Positions 22,544 through 23,974 of a stretch of DNA of 23,974 nt are shown piece by piece. Where the stretch lies: NCBI GenBank assembly GCA_035518635.1, contig DATIXI010000038.1, forward strand, positions 1 to 23,974. The letters run 5' to 3'. The notes beneath the pieces were generated by a model. The model was not told where the DNA came from. It did not search any database and saw nothing but the letters and a program-made list of their open reading frames with translations. The DNA is from AC-32 sp035518635 (GTDB lineage Bacteria; Actinomycetota; Thermoleophilia; Gaiellales; Gaiellaceae). The position numbers were made by a program, and so were the translations under genes. The first letter of the stretch is position 1. Every line of letters begins with the position of its first letter.

Positions 22544-22593
22544 GAGACCTTCTGCGGCGTGGGTACGGATTTTCCTCGGCGCCCTTTCGACCC

Positions 22594-23142
22594 CTACGAT
22601 CCGACCGGGACCTGCGGGACGCTGTACGGCGCCCAGTAATTGACAACCCAGTGCTTGTGGCCCGGAGCGCCCACCCGTGCGAGGTCCATGATGAACGTCT
22701 GCGGCTTGATCTTCTCGCCCTTCTTGGGCGCGAGGGCGAGATAGAGCTCGACCGCGTTCTTGTTCGAGTACTTGACGATCATCCCGGCGTTCTTGCTCGC
22801 CGGGTACGGGACGACCGCGATGTCCCCGGTCAGCCACGACTTGTAGCTCTGGCCGCCCTTGATGCTGTCCCCGGTGATGTTCCAGGCCTCGGCGAGGTTC
22901 TTGCGGGCGACGGCCGTTGCGATGAAGCGGGCGGCGACGTGCCTCGCATCCTGCGTGAACGGGGCGGGCGGCGGCGGCGGCGGCGCCACCTGGGCGGGCT
23001 GGTTGGAGACGGGTGAGTTGATGTTCTCGGCCGTGTTGTTCCACTTGACCACGATGAACGTGAGCACGCCCGCAGCCAGGACGAGGCCCGCAAACAGGGG
23101 CAGCCACTTGTTCAGGGACTTCGAAGTCACGATTTGCCTCAT
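22594..23142 (-). CDS. Membrane-anchored protein of unknown function, paralogue B
   Basis: I do not recognise the family of this 182-residue protein. It has a membrane segment at about 13-32, an Asn/Ser stretch, a proline-rich linker (51-61, PPPPPP) and a domain at about 63-172. The domain matches paralogue A at RFIATAVARK (72-81), AWNIT (86-90), W103, VVPYP (110-114) and GHKHWVVNYWAP (161-172). It has no second membrane segment. The most likely topology is a single anchor with the domain outside the cytoplasm. ATG 23142 gives this pattern. It lies 58 bases after the mutase catalytic subunit and 64 bases before paralogue A, in the same direction. Confidence 0.82.
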   Translation of the reverse strand: MRQIVTSKSLNKWLPLFAGLVLAAGVLTFIVVKWNNTAENINSPVSNQPAQVAPPPPPPAPFTQDARHVAARFIATAVARKNLAEAWNITGDSIKGGQSYKSWLTGDIAVVPYPASKNAGMIVKYSNKNAVELYLALAPKKGEKIKPQTFIMDLARVGAPGHKHWVVNYWAPYSVPQVPVGS

Positions 23143-23162
23143 CGACGGAGCCGCCTCTCAAG

Positions 23163-23168
23163 AGGATA
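23163..23168 (-). promoter_or_regulatory. Possible -10 box of paralogue B
   Basis: On the minus strand TATCCT lies 20 bases before ATG 23142 and would give a short leader. Its downstream end overlaps an inverted repeat with arms CCTCT and AGAGG (23154-23165). Confidence 0.35.
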
Positions 23169-23200
23169 GACGCGCGAAACCAGCCCGGAGTTAGCGCGAC

Positions 23201-23974
23201 CTAGAAGACCGGCGTCTCGCGCCAGACGCCCCATACCTCGCGCAGGGCTCCGCACATCTCGCCGAGCGTCGCGTAGGCCCGTGACGCGTCGATGATGAGC
23301 GGCATCAGGTTCACGTCTTCGCTCTTCGCGCCCTCGGTGAGCGCCGCGAGCGTGCGCTCGACAGCCGCCGAGTCCCTCCGGGCGCGCGTGGCCTGCACGC
23401 GCTCCACCTGCTGCTGCTCGAGCGCCGGATCGATCCGGAGGATCTCGATCTCGGGCTCGTCCGCGAGCTCGTAGCGGTTGACCCCGACGATCACGCGCTG
23501 TTTTGCCTCGAGCTCGTGCTGGTACCGGAACGACGCCTCGGCGATCTCACGCTGGAAGAAGTTCTCCTTGATCGCGGCGACGACACCCCCGAGCTTCTCG
23601 ATCCGGTCGAAGTAGTCGTACGCCTCCGCCTCGAGCCGGTTCGTCAGGTCCTCGAGGTAGTACGAGCCTCCGAGCGGGTCGATCGTGTTGACGACGCCCG
23701 TCTCGTGGGCAATCACCTGCTGCGTGCGGAGCGCGATCCGGGCCGCGTCCTCGGTGGGCAGGGCGAGCGCCTCGTCGAACGAGTTGGTGTGCAGTGACTG
23801 CGTGCCCCCGAGCACCGCCGCCAGGGCCTCGAGCGCCGTGCGCACGATGTTCACCTCCGGCTGCTGCGCCGTCAGCGACACGCCGGCGGTCTGCGTGTGG
23901 AAGCGCATCAGCCACGAGCGCGGGTTCTTCGCCCCGTAGCGCTCGCGGAGCTCGCGCGCCCAGATCCGCCGCGC
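23201..23974 (-). CDS. B12-dependent acyl-CoA mutase, catalytic subunit, C-terminal part (cut by window edge)
   Basis: The 257 C-terminal residues belong to the TIM-barrel catalytic subunit of the methylmalonyl-CoA mutase family. Diagnostic stretches are RFHTQTAGVSLTAQQP, LGGTQSLHTNSFDEALALP, RIALRTQQVIAHETGV and DPLGGSYYLE. The protein ends soon after (WGVWRETPVF) with no cobalamin-binding domain, so this is the split form that needs the separate subunit at 20601-20996. The residues that distinguish methylmalonyl-CoA from isobutyryl-CoA or similar substrates lie in the missing N-terminal part, so the substrate is not fixed. The gene continues beyond the right edge. Confidence 0.94.
   Translation of the reverse strand, partial: ARRIWARELRERYGAKNPRSWLMRFHTQTAGVSLTAQQPEVNIVRTALEALAAVLGGTQSLHTNSFDEALALPTEDAARIALRTQQVIAHETGVVNTIDPLGGSYYLEDLTNRLEAEAYDYFDRIEKLGGVVAAIKENFFQREIAEASFRYQHELEAKQRVIVGVNRYELADEPEIEILRIDPALEQQQVERVQATRARRDSAAVERTLAALTEGAKSEDVNLMPLIIDASRAYATLGEMCGALREVWGVWRETPVF

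Noticed and set aside
1..23974. CRISPR arrays, tRNA or rRNA genes, insertion sequences, phage or plasmid genes, toxin-antitoxin pairs
   Set aside because: I looked for regular repeats, cloverleaf-type ends, transposase or integrase motifs and small paired genes and saw none. Coding density leaves no space for larger elements.

Overview
The window comes from a high-GC bacterium, most likely an actinobacterium of the Thermoleophilia type (Gaiellales or Solirubrobacterales). This placement is inferred from base composition, gene order, many GTG starts and protein style; no marker gene was compared. I see no tRNA, rRNA, insertion sequence, CRISPR array or phage gene. No gene-free stretch reaches 300 bases; the longest gaps are just under 100 bases.

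Layout. (1) 1-5776, minus strand: glyA, upp, a wecA/mraY-type glycosyltransferase, a membrane-anchored propeller-like protein, two small AtpI-like membrane proteins, then atpB, atpE and the start of atpF. (2) 5820-6917, plus strand: one secreted propeller-like protein. (3) 6914-15793, minus strand: a tightly packed run read as etfB, etfA, ETF-quinone oxidoreductase, threonine dehydratase-like, rpmE, DUF1385, prfA, prmC, alpha/beta hydrolase, tsaC. (4) 15850-19840, plus strand: an M23 peptidase and a 1015-residue class III cyclase with ATPase and TPR-like regions. (5) 19837-23974, mostly minus strand: the catalytic subunit of a split B12-dependent acyl-CoA mutase (cut by the window edge), two tandem paralogous membrane-anchored proteins of unknown function, the separate cobalamin-binding mutase subunit, and an enoyl-CoA hydratase. 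A plus-strand metallo-beta-lactamase-fold gene lies among them.

How the genes fit together. Blocks 1 and 3 match the actinobacterial neighbourhood rpmE-prfA-prmC-sua5-glyA-upp-wecA-atpIBEF (compare the rho/rpmE/prfA/hemK/sua5/rfe/atp region of Mycobacterium tuberculosis), here interrupted by a plus-strand gene. The ETF proteins, ETF-quinone oxidoreductase, enoyl-CoA hydratase and acyl-CoA mutase point to active fatty-acid or branched-chain acyl-CoA oxidation. This would feed electrons to quinone and so to the ATP synthase.

The most notable observations are these. A TANNNT -10-like box lies 6 or 7 bases before the start codon of six genes that head transcripts, which suggests leaderless mRNAs. 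The enoyl-CoA hydratase reaches its family length only if it starts at an AUA codon overlapping the previous stop. The ETF-quinone oxidoreductase lacks the fourth cysteine of its Fe-S site. Two paralogous anchored proteins of unknown function sit between the two mutase subunits.
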